From: Chara braunii
Lineage: Eukaryota > Streptophyta > Charophyceae > Charales > Characeae
Reading direction: 5' to 3'
Length of the DNA stretch: 55,095 nucleotides
Assembly: GCA_003427395.1 (NCBI GenBank)
Contig: BFEA01000065.1
Location: 640,848 to 695,942 of the forward strand
Shown: positions 30,334 through 42,599 of the stretch, piece by piece
How the letters are laid out: every line of letters begins with the position of its first letter
Position numbering within the stretch: position 1 is the first letter of the stretch
Notes under the pieces: generated by a model
The model's input: only the letters and a program-made list of their open reading frames with translations
Databases searched by the model: none
Told to the model about the DNA's origin: nothing
Position numbers and translations under genes: made by a program

Positions 30334-30774
30334 CAGGGTTGCCAAGACGAACGTTGAGAGACCCCTAAGTTTACCGCCGAACGTTCATACGTTAGGGTCC
30401 CCATACGGGGCCCAAACTTAGAGGGGTTTGGACCCCGCAAAAAACTATTTTGATACCTAAATATTATTATTTTTTCCTGAAGTTTGTTTTGTGAGTTCTT
30501 TGTGATGTAAGGTATCTGCCTGTGTAGCACATATTTTGTGAGTTTTTTTTCCGAACTTGGTAAATAATTTCGATGTAACGTTGAGGCAAATATTTTTTTT
30601 TTTCTTTTCTCATGCATAACATATATGTTTTTCATATTTTTTTGAATTAATTTTTTTTTTGTGGGGGGGAGGGGGTTCCGAGTGGCCGAACAGCCGAACG
30701 CGTCGAGAGGGGGTGCCGAACGTTCGGGTGTTCGGATTCGGGCGTTCGGCCCGTCCCGAACGTCGGCAAACTTG
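30334..30774 (+). mobile_element. hAT-type MITE, copy C (internally deleted)
   Basis: Starts CAGGGTTGCC and ends GGCAAACTTG, flanked by TATATATA on both sides (30326-30333, 30775-30782). At 441 bp it lacks roughly 300 bp of the middle, including the internal direct repeats. It was inserted immediately next to copy B in a TA-rich site. Confidence 0.87.
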
Positions 30775-30914
30775 TATATATATATGTAACATAATTTTTT
30801 AAGTTTAAAAAAAATTATGAAAGTCGCGGACGCACCTAACTGCAGTCAGAGTCACTGCGGTCGTGATCACGGCCCCCCACCGAGTTTGACCCTGCAACCG
30901 TGGCCGCGGAAGAT

Positions 30915-33501
30915 TCATAAATTTATGGTTGAGGACAACGTTGATGTTCTTGAAAGCAATTTGTTAGTCTTAACGAAAGATGCAAGCTTTGAAGTGTGAA
31001 AGACTGGGTAAGTGAGGAGGTGACCAGATATCATAATCACATATGAGGGACCATCCAAATCGCTACCCACAATATATAAGATTGTCGTAGGACCAAAAAA
31101 TTGAGACATTGGTATTATAGAGATGTCGAATTTTTGTCCTAACTCACTAGCGTTTAGCCAGACACGTTCCCCTACTTCAAATGTGCACCGCCGCCTATAT
31201 ATGTTCTCGGAGGTAATCATAGCCTCCAAACATTTTCCTGTATGATCAACAGCATGTTGCAATAGGTAAGTCTTTTTGTATCCGAAACGCTTTATGGTCC
31301 CTGTCGCATAGTGACATGCTCCTAAAAATAAACTAGGCAAAGACTGACTCGATGCTATGCACGACCTTTTATTCCCTGCCTTTTCAAGAAAGAGTAACCC
31401 GTTCACCATCATTAACTCGTCGGGAATATTTTTTTATTTGCATAGAGCGTATGAACGATGTTCATCATTATGGGATTGTCCTTGTAGGCATCCACCAGTA
31501 ATCGGGTTACTTCCTCAAATAAATCAAACTAAGTTATCCCGCGCACCAAAAAACATTGCGTTGCGTGAGAGTGTGTCGTCAACCTTGTTATACTCCCCTT
31601 TCAAGTACTCAAACTTGAAGTCATATTGATATAGGACTTCAGTCCATTGCTTGAGAGTATTGGTGAGGGTAGGCTTCCTTTTGATCTATTTGAAGGTCTT
31701 ATGGTCAGATCTCACACAAAAGAATCTACGCAGGAAGTAGTACCTCCAATCGGTTAATGCTTTGTAAAGGGCATAAACCTTACGCTTGTAGGTGGATTTT
31801 GCCAATAAGGCGATGTTGGCTTGTGTCAATTGGCACAATGAATGGCCTCTCAAGGTCAGGGAGCATGAAAACATTGTGACGCATGATAACATACTTCAGT
31901 TGCTTGAAGAGTCTCTCACACTTGCTAGTCCAGTCCTATGGTGTGTCAAGGCGCATTAGATCAGTCAAAAGGGAAGTCGCTGCATTATGACTCTTTATTT
32001 AAATTTCGCTAACAACCCATCATCCCTAAGAAGGATCGAAAAAAGCCCTCGTCAAAGACTTAGGTAGGGGCTAGTCAAGAATGTCAACCACCTTCACATT
32101 TTTCGGCCGAAGTCCATTCGCGGATATCTCATGACCCAAATACAAGATCTTGGTACGACCGAACTCGCATTTCTCCAAATTGATCTTATAGTTATGCTAC
32201 CGAAGGAGTCAAAGCATAAGATCAACATGTTGCGCGTGTTGCTCGGTAGTTCTATTGAAAATAAAATTATCGTCGAGGTACACAACAATACACTTATCTA
32301 AGTAGTCATGGAGTACCCTATTCATAGCATGTTGAAATGTACCCGGCACATTGCAAAGGCCGAAAGGCATCACCACAAACTCGTACAGATCGTATATGAT
32401 CTGAGAAGCGGTTTTGTTTTGATCCTCTTATCTAATGACAATCTGATGGCATTTACATCCCTACACCCTATCAAATAGGTTGTAAATGCGGAGTAGAGAC
32501 TCGACATTCTTCACAAAGATGGCATTGAGGTCTTTATAATCAATCCACATCCTCAGGGATACCCTTTTTTTTTTAATGAACAAATTTGGTGCACGGAGGA
32601 AGATGTACTAGGTCGAATCCACCTGTTCTCTATGAGCTCTTTCAGTTGCCGTCGAAGCTTGTCTAACTGGGTCGGAGCCATCCTATAGATCCGCCCCTTT
32701 GATGTCATACTATATGAGATGATTTCTATGATTAATGACCTCCCTATCTATGATTCTTGAACGCTCCTCAAACAGATCAGGGTACTTAGTAACGACGACT
32801 TCCCTCTCTGGGGTGATTTAACCACCTCCCTTTTTTTAGAGGCGAAGATCAACTATATACCCTTCTCTTGGTTTTATTTATAGTAATTATAAAACATTGA
32901 TGAACACATTCAACCATAGGAGTCAACTAATTTTCTAGCCATGTAATGAGTTAGTCTAACGGTTCTCCCATCGGGAAGCACATGCTTAAGCACCTTCCGG
33001 TCACAGTCAAAATAAGGTTTGGCAATTGACAACCTCGATGTAGTATATACCTCACAACATGTCAAACGGTAAAATGTCGCTAACTAGGAACGAAATCTTA
33101 TGATTAATTTTCCCTCCTCCATAGAAGAAGGTGCAGTCCACGTCATTGACGTAGTCATGGACAACCATGCACTCTTTGTTGGCCAGAGTATAGTTTACAA
33201 ATTTACTCAGGTGTTGCACCCAGTCCCCAGTGTGGAATTTCTCAATGCAGTCGCGACTAATGAAGTTTTGCATTGAGCAAATGTCTACAAAGGCACCACA
33301 CTTGCGGTTACCTGCACCGACCTCCATAATGAATTGCTCCCCTCTAGGACCTCTAGACAACGCCACCCAAAATTCACGAGGGTCTCTTGCTGACCACTCT
33401 GTCTCTAACTCCTCTAAGGCCTCATACATATCTAACGAATAAAGTATCTTTTGGTCTAGATGTGGTTGTAGGGTGAGTAGTGAGTCAATAGCTTCGTCCA
33501 A
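30915..33501 (-). pseudogene. Second gypsy element: decayed pol
   Basis: Minus strand, in order. Protease-like text 33052-33501 (GAFVDICSMQNFISRDCIEK, where the usual DSG/DTG is DIC). RT: FVVMPFGLCNVPGTFQHAMN then CIVVYLDDNFIF with intact YLDD at 32266-32280, and a thumb (YKINLEKCEFGRTKILYLGH). RNase H 31640-31900 (STYKRKVYALYKALTDWRYY; KVDDTLSRNAMFF). Integrase zinc-finger start 31310-31412 (CIASSQSLPSLFLGACH), then abruptly the integrase C-terminal module 30915-31250 (CTFEVGERVWLNASELGQKF, GPSYVIMISGHLLTYPVFHT). The whole integrase catalytic core is missing. Many stops and frameshifts are present. Confidence 0.88.
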
Positions 33502-33560
33502 CTCATAAAGTGGTGAGGGAACATCATCAACCTCAACGAGAGAAGGTTAACAACAGTCGT

Positions 33561-33960
33561 ATTTTTCATCACCACTTCAGGACACCCTTCACTACTTCAG
33601 GATGCAGCCTGCCTAAACAGGTGGTTTTCAGGGTCCTTTCACCACTTCAGGACCATTCAGGTCTGAAAATCCTACTAAATGGTCCTGAAGTGGTGAAAGT
33701 TCCGAAGACCCTGAAAACCACCTGCTTAGGCAGGCTGCATCCTCAAGTGGTGAAAGGTGGTTTTCATGGTCTTCAGACCTTTCACCACTTCAGGACCATT
33801 CAGGATTTTCAGACTGCCAAAAACTCTCACTTGACCACTTCAGGACACCCTTCACCACTTCAGGATGCAGCCTGCCTAAACTGGTGGTTTTCAGGGTCTT
33901 CGGACCTTTCACCACTTTAGGACCATTCAGGATTTTCAGACTGCCAAAAACGCTCACTTC
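33561..33960. repeat. Palindromic and tandem repeat block inside the gypsy element
   Basis: Arms 33587-33657 and 33678-33757 are inverted copies (about 70 nt, few mismatches) around a 20-nt spacer. The unit is then repeated in direct orientation to about 33960. A CCACTTCAGGA word, or its reverse complement, occurs about nine times. It separates the protease frame of the second gypsy element from its gag. Confidence 0.9.
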
Positions 33961-34305
33961 AGAATTTTCATTCCTGAATTTTCAGCTACTCGATAACCGC
34001 TTGTGACCTCATCATGAGTAGAAACAACGACAACTTCTACTGGTCTGATCTGTTGCCCTGCGATGAACTCGTAAAAGCTCTACCCTGGGTGGAAGTTCTG
34101 CCAGCACCTCTTGTCGCTGGGATCTTCTGAGGAGGTCATGATACTCAAGGTCTGCCCCACTAATCATCAAGTTCTTAATATGTAGGAAGACATCACAAGA
34201 ACGTGGTCAGCAAGATCTGTGGATTATAGCGCACTCATGGACAACGATCAACTTCTTTCCAACACTCGTGAGATCACGCATGGTCTTGTACTTTCTAGTA
34301 TCAAG
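33961..34305 (-). other. Probable gag C-terminal remnant
   Basis: The minus-strand frames continue from the capsid-like part for a short way (MRDLTSVGKKLIVVHECAI) and then decay. No zinc knuckle is clearly seen. Confidence 0.4.
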
Positions 34306-35068
34306 TCACATCAACGCATCCGTGACTTGTTGAGTCTGATGAGGGTTGTGCCAACACCCTTCAACCAAGTCAATAAAGCTTTTTAGTGTTTGGATCTTAG
34401 CCCAGTCGTTCATTGTCGTACTGTAGCCCCGGGATGCGACTAACCTATTTAGCCATCTAGTTGTCCAACTCTCAAGGTAAGAGGCAATTGTAATCACCTC
34501 CTCTGCACGTATTGTGCATTTGACTCTCACCCATGCTACAATTGTTCTCAACCAGGTGTCGAAAGCCTCATCCTTTTTGTGCCAAGAGAAGGTCTTAAGG
34601 TGGTTTCAGTGGAGTCTTCAGGAACCATTGTTGTTGTGGTGGAACTGGAACCTGTTGCTACACAAGTTGTTGAATCGATTGTTGCCGGATACGAAGTTGG
34701 CGATGAAAAAGTTGTTGGCGACTTGATAATAAGTCCGCTTGTTGTGGAAGGGACTGGTTTTCCCTTCCCCTGCATAACACTCAATATCTACTTAAGGGTA
34801 TCCTGAATGTCATCTAGTTTGTGGTTCATGAAAGCATATATACTCATCATGTTAGCCTTGAGGACCTTGCCAGTGTCGTCGAGGACCAAACCATTAACCC
34901 TTGTAATGCAGTTTTATCTACCTTTATCCACTTCAGCCTAACTTTGCTACTTCTAATTTTATTTTCTCTGTCGGTTGCATCTTTGAGATCCTCTTCTAAC
35001 CGTAACCGGAGTAACTCTACCAGTTGGAGCGCTATCTCCTCTAATGCGCTGAGGGTACTGTAAGCCAA
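34306..35068 (-). pseudogene. Second gypsy element: decayed gag
   Basis: Three frames in N-to-C order: a Leu/Glu-rich coiled coil (34847-35068, LEEIALQLVELLRLRLEEDL), a Ser/Thr/Pro-rich linker (34548-34784), and a capsid-like piece (34306-34551: EVITIASYLESWTTRWLNRL, DWAKIQTLKSFIDLVEGCWH) resembling retrotransposon gag domains. Its position upstream of the protease/RT of the same strand supports this reading. Frameshifts separate the parts. Confidence 0.65.
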
Positions 35069-35175
35069 TCTAGCTAGAAGAGGGTCCTACACTAACCCTA
35101 TTGGATGAGGCAAAGGACATAGCAAAAGTTTATGACGTTTGCTGACCTCGAGAGGTCGCTACAGAAGTGGCTATG

Positions 35176-35983
35176 GTGTTAGCACTACCGTCTTCCCCCA
35201 AACATAACGCATATGTGTTGTAAACGAATACGACTCATACCGTGCGTTGTATTCGTTTACAAGGCATATGCATTATGTTTGAGTGAAGGAGACCAACTTT
35301 GTTGGGGGTCGGGTCCAGGGTGAGTAGGCTCTGTTCTGGACCACGGCTGGGGGCCTCAGAGCCTTGGCAAAAAGGTAAAAGTAAAGTAGCGACATACCTT
35401 TCCATGTTCCGAGTTGAGTTTCATTTTTGTCCTCTACTTGGGCCCTCTCCGCCCCTCAGCAAATGTGCAAAATGTGAATGAATATTCCGCTAGAACGTAT
35501 ACAAATACAACCCCTTTCTTTTTGTCTCGGTGACCACAACCTTGGTGAGTGGCTTTCTTATTTTTTCATTTTCTTGCCCGCTCCACTTTCTTGGTTGCGC
35601 CACATTCTTGGTTGTGAGAAGCGCAACTTTCTTGGCTAACAGAAGCGCCTTCGAGCACGGAGAGAGAGAGAGCATGGGCAGCGATCAGTAATTACAAGTC
35701 TGCATGAGCCTGCCCCGTTCACCAGGACAAGAACGGAGCAAGCGTTGACCTTCGGAAAAAAAACTTATATTCGAATACAACAATTTTCTTATCGTGAAAT
35801 CCAAATATAATGCATATGCATATTATTCAAACAAACACATGCGTTATATTTGAAGTGCCCTTGTATTCGAAGAAAAAGGTGTAACTTTTCGAAAACCATT
35901 TTTTTTCTTTAACTTGAATACAACACATATGCGTTATGTTCAGGGGAAGATGGTAGTTATTGGCATATTGCCACTGCTAACAC
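35176..35983. mobile_element. Foldback-type element with internal palindromes
   Basis: The ends are inverted: GTGTTAGCA...CTACCGTCTTCCCCCAAACA and AACGCATATGTGTTGTA on the left (35176-35222) match the right end (about 35922-35983) in reverse complement, apart from a 17-20-nt insertion in the right arm. A CATATGCRTTATRTT word recurs in both orientations at about 35203, 35267, 35810, 35845 and 35926. Internal hairpins lie at 35203-35233/35250-35280 and about 35774-35868. No ORF or clear target duplication is seen. Confidence 0.7.
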
Positions 35984-38160
35984 ACATTTTGTTGTTGTTG
36001 CCACCTCCCTAGCCGTCCGAAGATGTTCGGCCCTTACTTCGGCCCCGAACCTTCACTTGTTCCTTGGTAGCACAACCTGGAACAGTACGGGAATACATTG
36101 AGTATCCCATCGTGTTTGTCTCTTATTGTCAATTATTCCTTCCCCACTATCTGTACCGCTCATCGGTTAGAGCATAACACTATTTGCATTAGTGCCCTTA
36201 CCAAAGTCTACCATAGCATGTGTTTGATCGTGTTGTAAAACAAATAAAAATAGTGAAATATTCGATAAGTCACCCAGGCTATCGTTCAAGTAATGCCAAC
36301 AACATATACACAAACTGAGCAAATGCCTTACTCCTACTTCGATCAGTTATTGAGCAAAAACAATAAATAGAACAGGAAATGACAGACTACCATTGCTCTA
36401 ATTTACACTTGCCTATAAGGAGTTAGCAGTCTATCACACCTCAACTAATCAAAAATAAAAATAAATCACTTGCGCAGATGCATGCAAAAATAGAACTAGT
36501 AACAATAATATTTTTGCGCCAATAAGAATCTTCTTTCACATGTATCCGACATCCTAATCGCATAAAAAAAGCATCGGTGTCTGTTGTGTGTACAATGGCT
36601 CACCCCTATGTCTAGGTAATGCAGAGCAAGATAGCCTTGTTCGAACTATTTTTATCCTCGCATATGATACGAGTCGGTGTCCCCGTCTGAGTATCTTTAA
36701 CGATGGTCCGGTACACGTCGATCCCTCATAAGGCTAACTCATCCCACACCCCTCTATGCTCAGCAAGAGCTCAAAAGACAATGCAGTAAAGCATGCATGC
36801 TCTACTCCCTTGGGTTGGCATGGCGACCGTGATCGTTGCTTCGTCAAGGGCCCTTCAGAAGAACCGCCCTCTCCCATGAGGAAGAATGTCGACTCTCAAT
36901 GTATCCTTCCTGCGTAGAAGATTCATCAACGCACCGAGTAGCCAAGATACAAACGTTAGCATAGCGATACCTGAAGCAGCTCCGATATAAATTGCAAGGA
37001 ATATGAGCGAGAGTGATAGACAGATATCCAAATTGCAAAATCATGTTGTAGACCAGATAATTGAGAACCAAGCAGAAAGCATAATGCACCGAGATACAAA
37101 CTAAATAAGAACAATAGAATAACATCAAATATCAACGTCGACACTCTCTCGCCACATGAACACAATATTCAATGTTGCTCTTCCTTATTGGAGTTCGGCG
37201 CCTAGCCTAAGTTAACCTACACTACTTTCATGCAAGAAAATTCACTTTGAAGTTGAAGACCAATGTATGTGACAACGTCACCAATGCAGACTGCCAGCAT
37301 ACACCAGGTACGTGTCCCGTTCCTCTCCTCATCACCCCGTCGTCCCATAATATGTGTCTTCTTCCCTGAAACCACCACCGCCATCACCCAAGTTTGCGCC
37401 CCAGCAGCTCGGCTTTGGCCGTTATACATTTGCTGCCAAAACAACGCCCCTTTCTCACCTCCAACGCCCATGCGTGTGTTCTTTGGCCAGCGTCAGGCAG
37501 CCATGCCAGCGCTAGTGCAGTAGCGTGACCACCTGCTTGCACGAAGTCGGAGAGTGCCTCTGCTGGGCGAGGAACTTTCCTTTATGGAAAATGCTGCCCA
37601 GTCTTTGCCTGTCTGGGCCTAGCTGCGTGTGCCCAGTAGGTTGACAGACTCGTTCAAACCCTGCCCTTGACCCACATCAGTTAAGCTTGTCTAACCACCC
37701 AGACTAAGTGTGTGGTGTTCCCTACTCGTTGTTTGCTTCCACGTCCAAGCGCAGAGAAGCTTGGAAGCTTTTTGGAATATTCACATTCTCATAAGCAGGT
37801 TTGAGTTATCGACTGACGCTTAGTATTTGTCTGGCGCCAAACCACGCAAAAATGACAATTACAACAGATTTGCCCCCCCACTATCCATCATCGGACCCAA
37901 CTTCACTTAGGGAGGGCACACTGCTTGTTGGGGCCCTATTGGGCATTTTTAGGCCGCCGTAGTGCAGGCAATGTAAGGGTGTAGCCCTCACAGATTTTTC
38001 ATCTCACATGGAAAATTAAATTGGAAGACATTGTTGTACTGGTCTAAGATTGGCAGCCTATTTAAAATATTTCATAAACTCGTGCTCACTTTTATTCCAT
38101 CTTCATCAAATAGATGTAATTTGAAGAGAAAACTTATTTTCATATAAATAGTTGTTAAAT
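35984..38160. other. No recognisable gene
   Basis: Unremarkable sequence. Open frames on both strands at 36844-37165 and 37217-37523 overlap one another and show no known domain. Confidence 0.55.
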
Positions 38161-38164
38161 AACC

Positions 38165-38570
38165 AAGTTAAACCAACCAATAAATCAAGCAATTAACCAA
38201 ATAATCAACTAGCCAACTAACTAATTAATCACTCAATCAACCAGTCAATCAACCAATTAATCAATATAATTTCGCTAACATGGAGGACAATGTTTGTTTG
38301 TTTGCAGCCGCATCACCAGGCGTTGTCATTCCTACCTCCCCACACTTTCTGCCTCCACGTCCACCCTGTCTTGTTGCCCTTCTCATTGCGATGTCGTTTA
38401 TGCTTTCCTCCTTTTGTTCGTCATAACAATTGATCGTCATATCGATTAAGTGATTAATTGATTGGTTGGTGGGTTGGTGGGTTGGTGGGTTGGTGGGTTG
38501 GTTGGTCGGTCGGTCGATCGATCGGTCGATCGATCGGTCGGTTGGTTGATTGATTTATTGATTGATTCGT
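38165..38570. repeat. Opposed tetranucleotide arrays
   Basis: AAYCAACY-type repeats at about 38165-38270 and their complement type, GATTGGTTGGTGGGTTGGTG leading into TCGGTCGATC-type units, at about 38447-38570. They form imperfect inverted low-complexity arms. A further (TCAA)n-type array lies at 39010-39062. Confidence 0.75.
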
Positions 38571-38612
38571 TTTGCATGCATTTGTGGAGCTATATACCAC
38601 AAAGATGACAAT

Positions 38613-38975
38613 ACACACACTCACACACAAACGTATATTACACACACACACACACACACACGTACTTACAGGGTCGGTGTGAGTAAAGGCAATTGCCTTT
38701 TTCAGGGGTATCGCTAACTTTGGGCAATGTGGTGAGTCATTATCTAACAGTTAAATGCATCTTCGGAATATTGTTGAGCTTCAACCTCCTGACGAGTTTG
38801 GAAAAGTTTGTCAAAACAATGTACCACATGTTTGTTATTTAGAGTTAAATATAGCAAACATGACAATACATATACTTACATACACACACACACACACGGA
38901 TGTGTAGAAAGGTACGCAAACACACACACATCCCACATACACAGACACTCACATACATACACACACACACTGTCC
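38613..38975. repeat. (CA)n-type microsatellites
   Basis: Interrupted CA runs at about 38613-38662 and 38870-38975, with no gene between. Confidence 0.85.
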
Positions 38976-39629
38976 ATGGGGGAGAGCAGCACACCTTAAA
39001 AATAAATAAAAATCAATCAATCAATCAAAAATAAACAATCGATCAATCAAGATTAATCAATCAGAGTGTCCGGGGTTACATAAGGCCCTTTTTCTACCCC
39101 CTGGGTACCTAGAAGGTGAAAATTGGGCCTGACACATTTTTCTTCAAGCTTGAACATATATGATCGGGCGGTCGTTTCAACCAGTTATTTGTTCGGGCAT
39201 CCTAAACATTAACAGGTGTCCCGGATGTCCAGCCCGGTAAGCTATACTTGAAGTCAATTTAAGTTAATTTCCCTTATCTTGAAAACAGATAGAAAGAATG
39301 ATCTCATCATATACATGACTACAAGTCGATCTATTAATATTTTAAAAAAATTGAAGTATCAAAATATGATACAAAGTTTTCAACATTTTACGTGTATTAC
39401 TTCGAGTACGCATTCGTACACTATATTGTCACGTGGGATGCCGACAAGCTGGGCTTGGGATTTAACCTTTGCACCCTTGCGTGGGGATGGACTACTTGAG
39501 GTTTAGTTGGGGTAAAAATTCAAATTATCTGTTTTTGGTTCCCGAGATTCCCCCTCAAGTGGAATGCATGTAACCTTTTGTACTTTTTTTCAAAACGATC
39601 AGCTCAGGTAGCAAAAACAAATGCCCCAA
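38976..39629. other. No gene seen
   Basis: Low-complexity TCAA/TCGA units, then unassigned AT-rich sequence. Confidence 0.6.
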
Positions 39630-39719
39630 CCTCATCACTACTTACCCCAACCAGCGCAGCCACCTCCACCGCCGCAGTGACCAACCCCATCCCCACCCGA
39701 GCACCCCTAACCCCAGCCA

Positions 39720-40360
39720 CGCACTCCCACCCCCACCCTTGCACCCCCACCCCCACCTTTGCACCCCCACCCCCACCCTTGCAACCCCACCCCCACCCTC
39801 ACACCCCCATCCCCATCCTCGCACCCTCTCCCCCACACATGCACCCCCACGCCCACCCGTGCACCCCCAACTCGCACCCCCACCCCCGCAACCGCTACGG
39901 CCCCTCCCAACACCCCACCCCTAGATCCCAACCCGTGCACCCCTGCACCCCTGCACTCCCACAACCCCCTCCCCACACCCCCTTACCACTTTAAATATCC
40001 ACCTCCCCGAGCACCCTCCAAAAAGAAGCACATCTTATCCCCCACCCGCACCCTTGCCCTTGCGCCTCAAAACCCTTCTCCAAATACACAAATCCCCAAT
40101 GATTTCGACCCCCGAATATACCCACCGCCCCTTAGCCCCCATAAAAAAAAAAAACATTTTTTATTCCCCAAACCAGCCCCTACCCCCCAAAAGCACTCCC
40201 TACTCCACGCCCTGCAACCCTGCCACTAAGCCCCACCCCCACCCCCGCACCTACACCCCCGCACCCTGGCACCTCCACTGCCACCCTCACACCCCCACCC
40301 CTGCACCCTTGCAACCCCCCTGCGCACCTTCATCGCAGCATCCCTGCGCACCCCACCCCT
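39720..40360. repeat. C-rich (CACCCC)n-like block, G4-prone on the minus strand
   Basis: About 640 bp dominated by CACCCCCACCCCCACCC units with TTGCACCC joints and some variation. The complementary strand has many GGGGGTGGGGG tracts able to form G-quadruplexes. Open frames here translate to Pro/His/Thr repeats and are not taken as genes. Confidence 0.9.
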
Positions 40361-42599
40361 GGCACATATGGGGTGACCAAGGCCTCATTCGGGGGGGGGG
40401 GAGGGAGCCTCTCCAAAAATCAAAAAATTTAAAAAAATCGGCAACAGGAAGCCTCACCCGCTGAGCACCAAAGACCGTTTTTGTTTTTTTTTCATTGATT
40501 TGGGGCGAGGTCAATCCTGAGGGTGAGGGTGGCCACCCTCGGATCCTCGGACTCTCGACGAGGGTTCGAGGACGGGAGTCGATAACACTGGTCGTAAATC
40601 ATGCATCTTATATTTTACCATTTGTAAGTTTTATTAGGCACCCGTACCCGTAACCCCTTCCGCACACAATTGGAATCGACCCGTGCAACCTCTGCGTGAC
40701 ATAGTTCGTTTGTGCAACACTGGATTAGCTCACACAAAGAATTGGCTGGTGGGATAGTCTAGTGGCGTGCATCTCAAATCAATATGGAAAGCTTGGTAAG
40801 TACGTGCATAGTCTAGATCATTGTGCACATTTTAAATCATATGCTCGCAAGTTCATGTGCAACGCAAGTTAGTCAACTCAAGGTGTGGCGCGCAGTCTGG
40901 ATCAGTCCTCGTAGATTTTTGCGCCCTGCCCGCACAACTCCCTTATGGTCAACACGCTACTCGCGATCGTGTGCAACTTGTAATCGAAAGCGCAATGCAA
41001 AATTCCGCTTTGTGTCGTTGGTACCCGCTTTCGCGAGTTGAAAGTTGTTTGCACGAGGCTCGCTTTTCTTCTTGACAACTCTTATCCACTCACTCATTGC
41101 CCGTTTTGGCTTTGTGCAACTAGCGTCTCCTCACGAGTTGCTTGACTTGCCTTTGCGCAACTTGCAGTTGCTTGCACTCGTCCATCCATGCTTCTCTCCA
41201 CTCGCAGGAACTCGCTCCGTTCGTCCGGCTCACGCCGCTTACCCGCACTCCCCTTCATTACGTCGCACACCTTCTACTGCTCTTGCGCGCTAGTTAGTTT
41301 CATCGTGCGCCGTTTATCCACGCGCAATCTGAATCACTCGCGCACAACGGGGTAAGTTTTGAAGTTGACTTAGTATTATATGCGCAGAAAGCAAATCAAC
41401 TGCATACAAGTTAGAAAACTCAGGCGCTATTTCGTTCATCCTCACGCTGATATCTTGCATTCACCGCTCGATCATGTGTCGCTTAAATCATTCGTGCGCA
41501 ACTCGATAATGCACGTGTGCAACTTGATCGCTCTGCAAAGAGCCCTTAATCACCCACAGGTGTGTGAGACTTGTTTAACTTCAGCGCGAGAACCGCTTTA
41601 CGCTTCAGTATTCGAATGAATCTGATGCTTGAAGTCGACCAGATTCATCCCAATTGGAGACAAACTAGAAACCTTGTCGAATTTAGCGGCTATAAGTTGT
41701 GTCAAACCCGCTATATTAAAATAACATTGCCACGACTCATATAAGGAGAAAAATTAGACTTTGGATCACAGTGCGTCACCCAATCGTTGGGCGAGACTGC
41801 GGACAACCAGGATCGTGTGTGAAGAAGAAAAAGGAATGAGAAGGAAAGTGGGAAAAAAAGAGGAGGAAGAAAGCGAGGAATAAGGATAGAGGAGAAAACC
41901 GATGTCAAAAGCTCGTTTAAGAGTCTTCGGATAGCAAGAGGGAATGTTAACTAACCCTCAAAATCTTCGAAAGACGAAGGGGAAGGAACAATGTAAGAAA
42001 AGTTAGAAGGATGTTTAGAGCCTCCACGACCATCGACTTATAAGAAAGGGGATAGTTATAAAACATATAAGAGAAATATGGACAAAACAATATTGAGTGT
42101 GAGGACCATACGGGGCAAAGCAAAGAAGAAAATGAAGAGGAAAATTTTAGAGATGGCCAAGCGAAGAGGAGAAATAAGAGGAGATTATTAGGAAAGTTGT
42201 GGTCGTCGGTGCGATGTACAAGATAATCAGCGAGAGACTCTACTGGTATAATTCATTCATTCAATATGTGTTTCGGATGTGTCAGATGGTCATAGCTCCG
42301 AGAATATGGCCGATCAAACGAATGCATTGGGGATACCTATGTGCGAGATGATCAACAAAGAATCGATGTGACCATCCCAGTGCTAGAGACGAACAAGCAG
42401 GAACGTCATGCGCACACTTTGATCAAAATTCAAACTAGCTCCATCAATGTTTTTTATTATGTAGGTTTCTCCTTCCTGACTTGTAACTACGAGGTAGAGT
42501 CTTATCCATCGATTAGCTAGCTTACCAGTCCGTGTCCTTTCTAGATTCGAATCACAGAGTAAAATCGGGGATCATGGTGCCAAACCTTCCTGTCTAACT
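40361..42599. other. No recognisable gene
   Basis: Nothing assignable. Between 40820 and 41560 the sequence is enriched in GCGCAACTTG-like words, which may be the remains of a very old tandem array. 41815-41900 is purine-rich. Confidence 0.5.

Noticed and set aside
39578-40464. Long Pro/His/Thr-rich open frames
   Set aside because: Produced by the CACCCC-type repeat, which lacks stop codons in several frames; no start context or domain.
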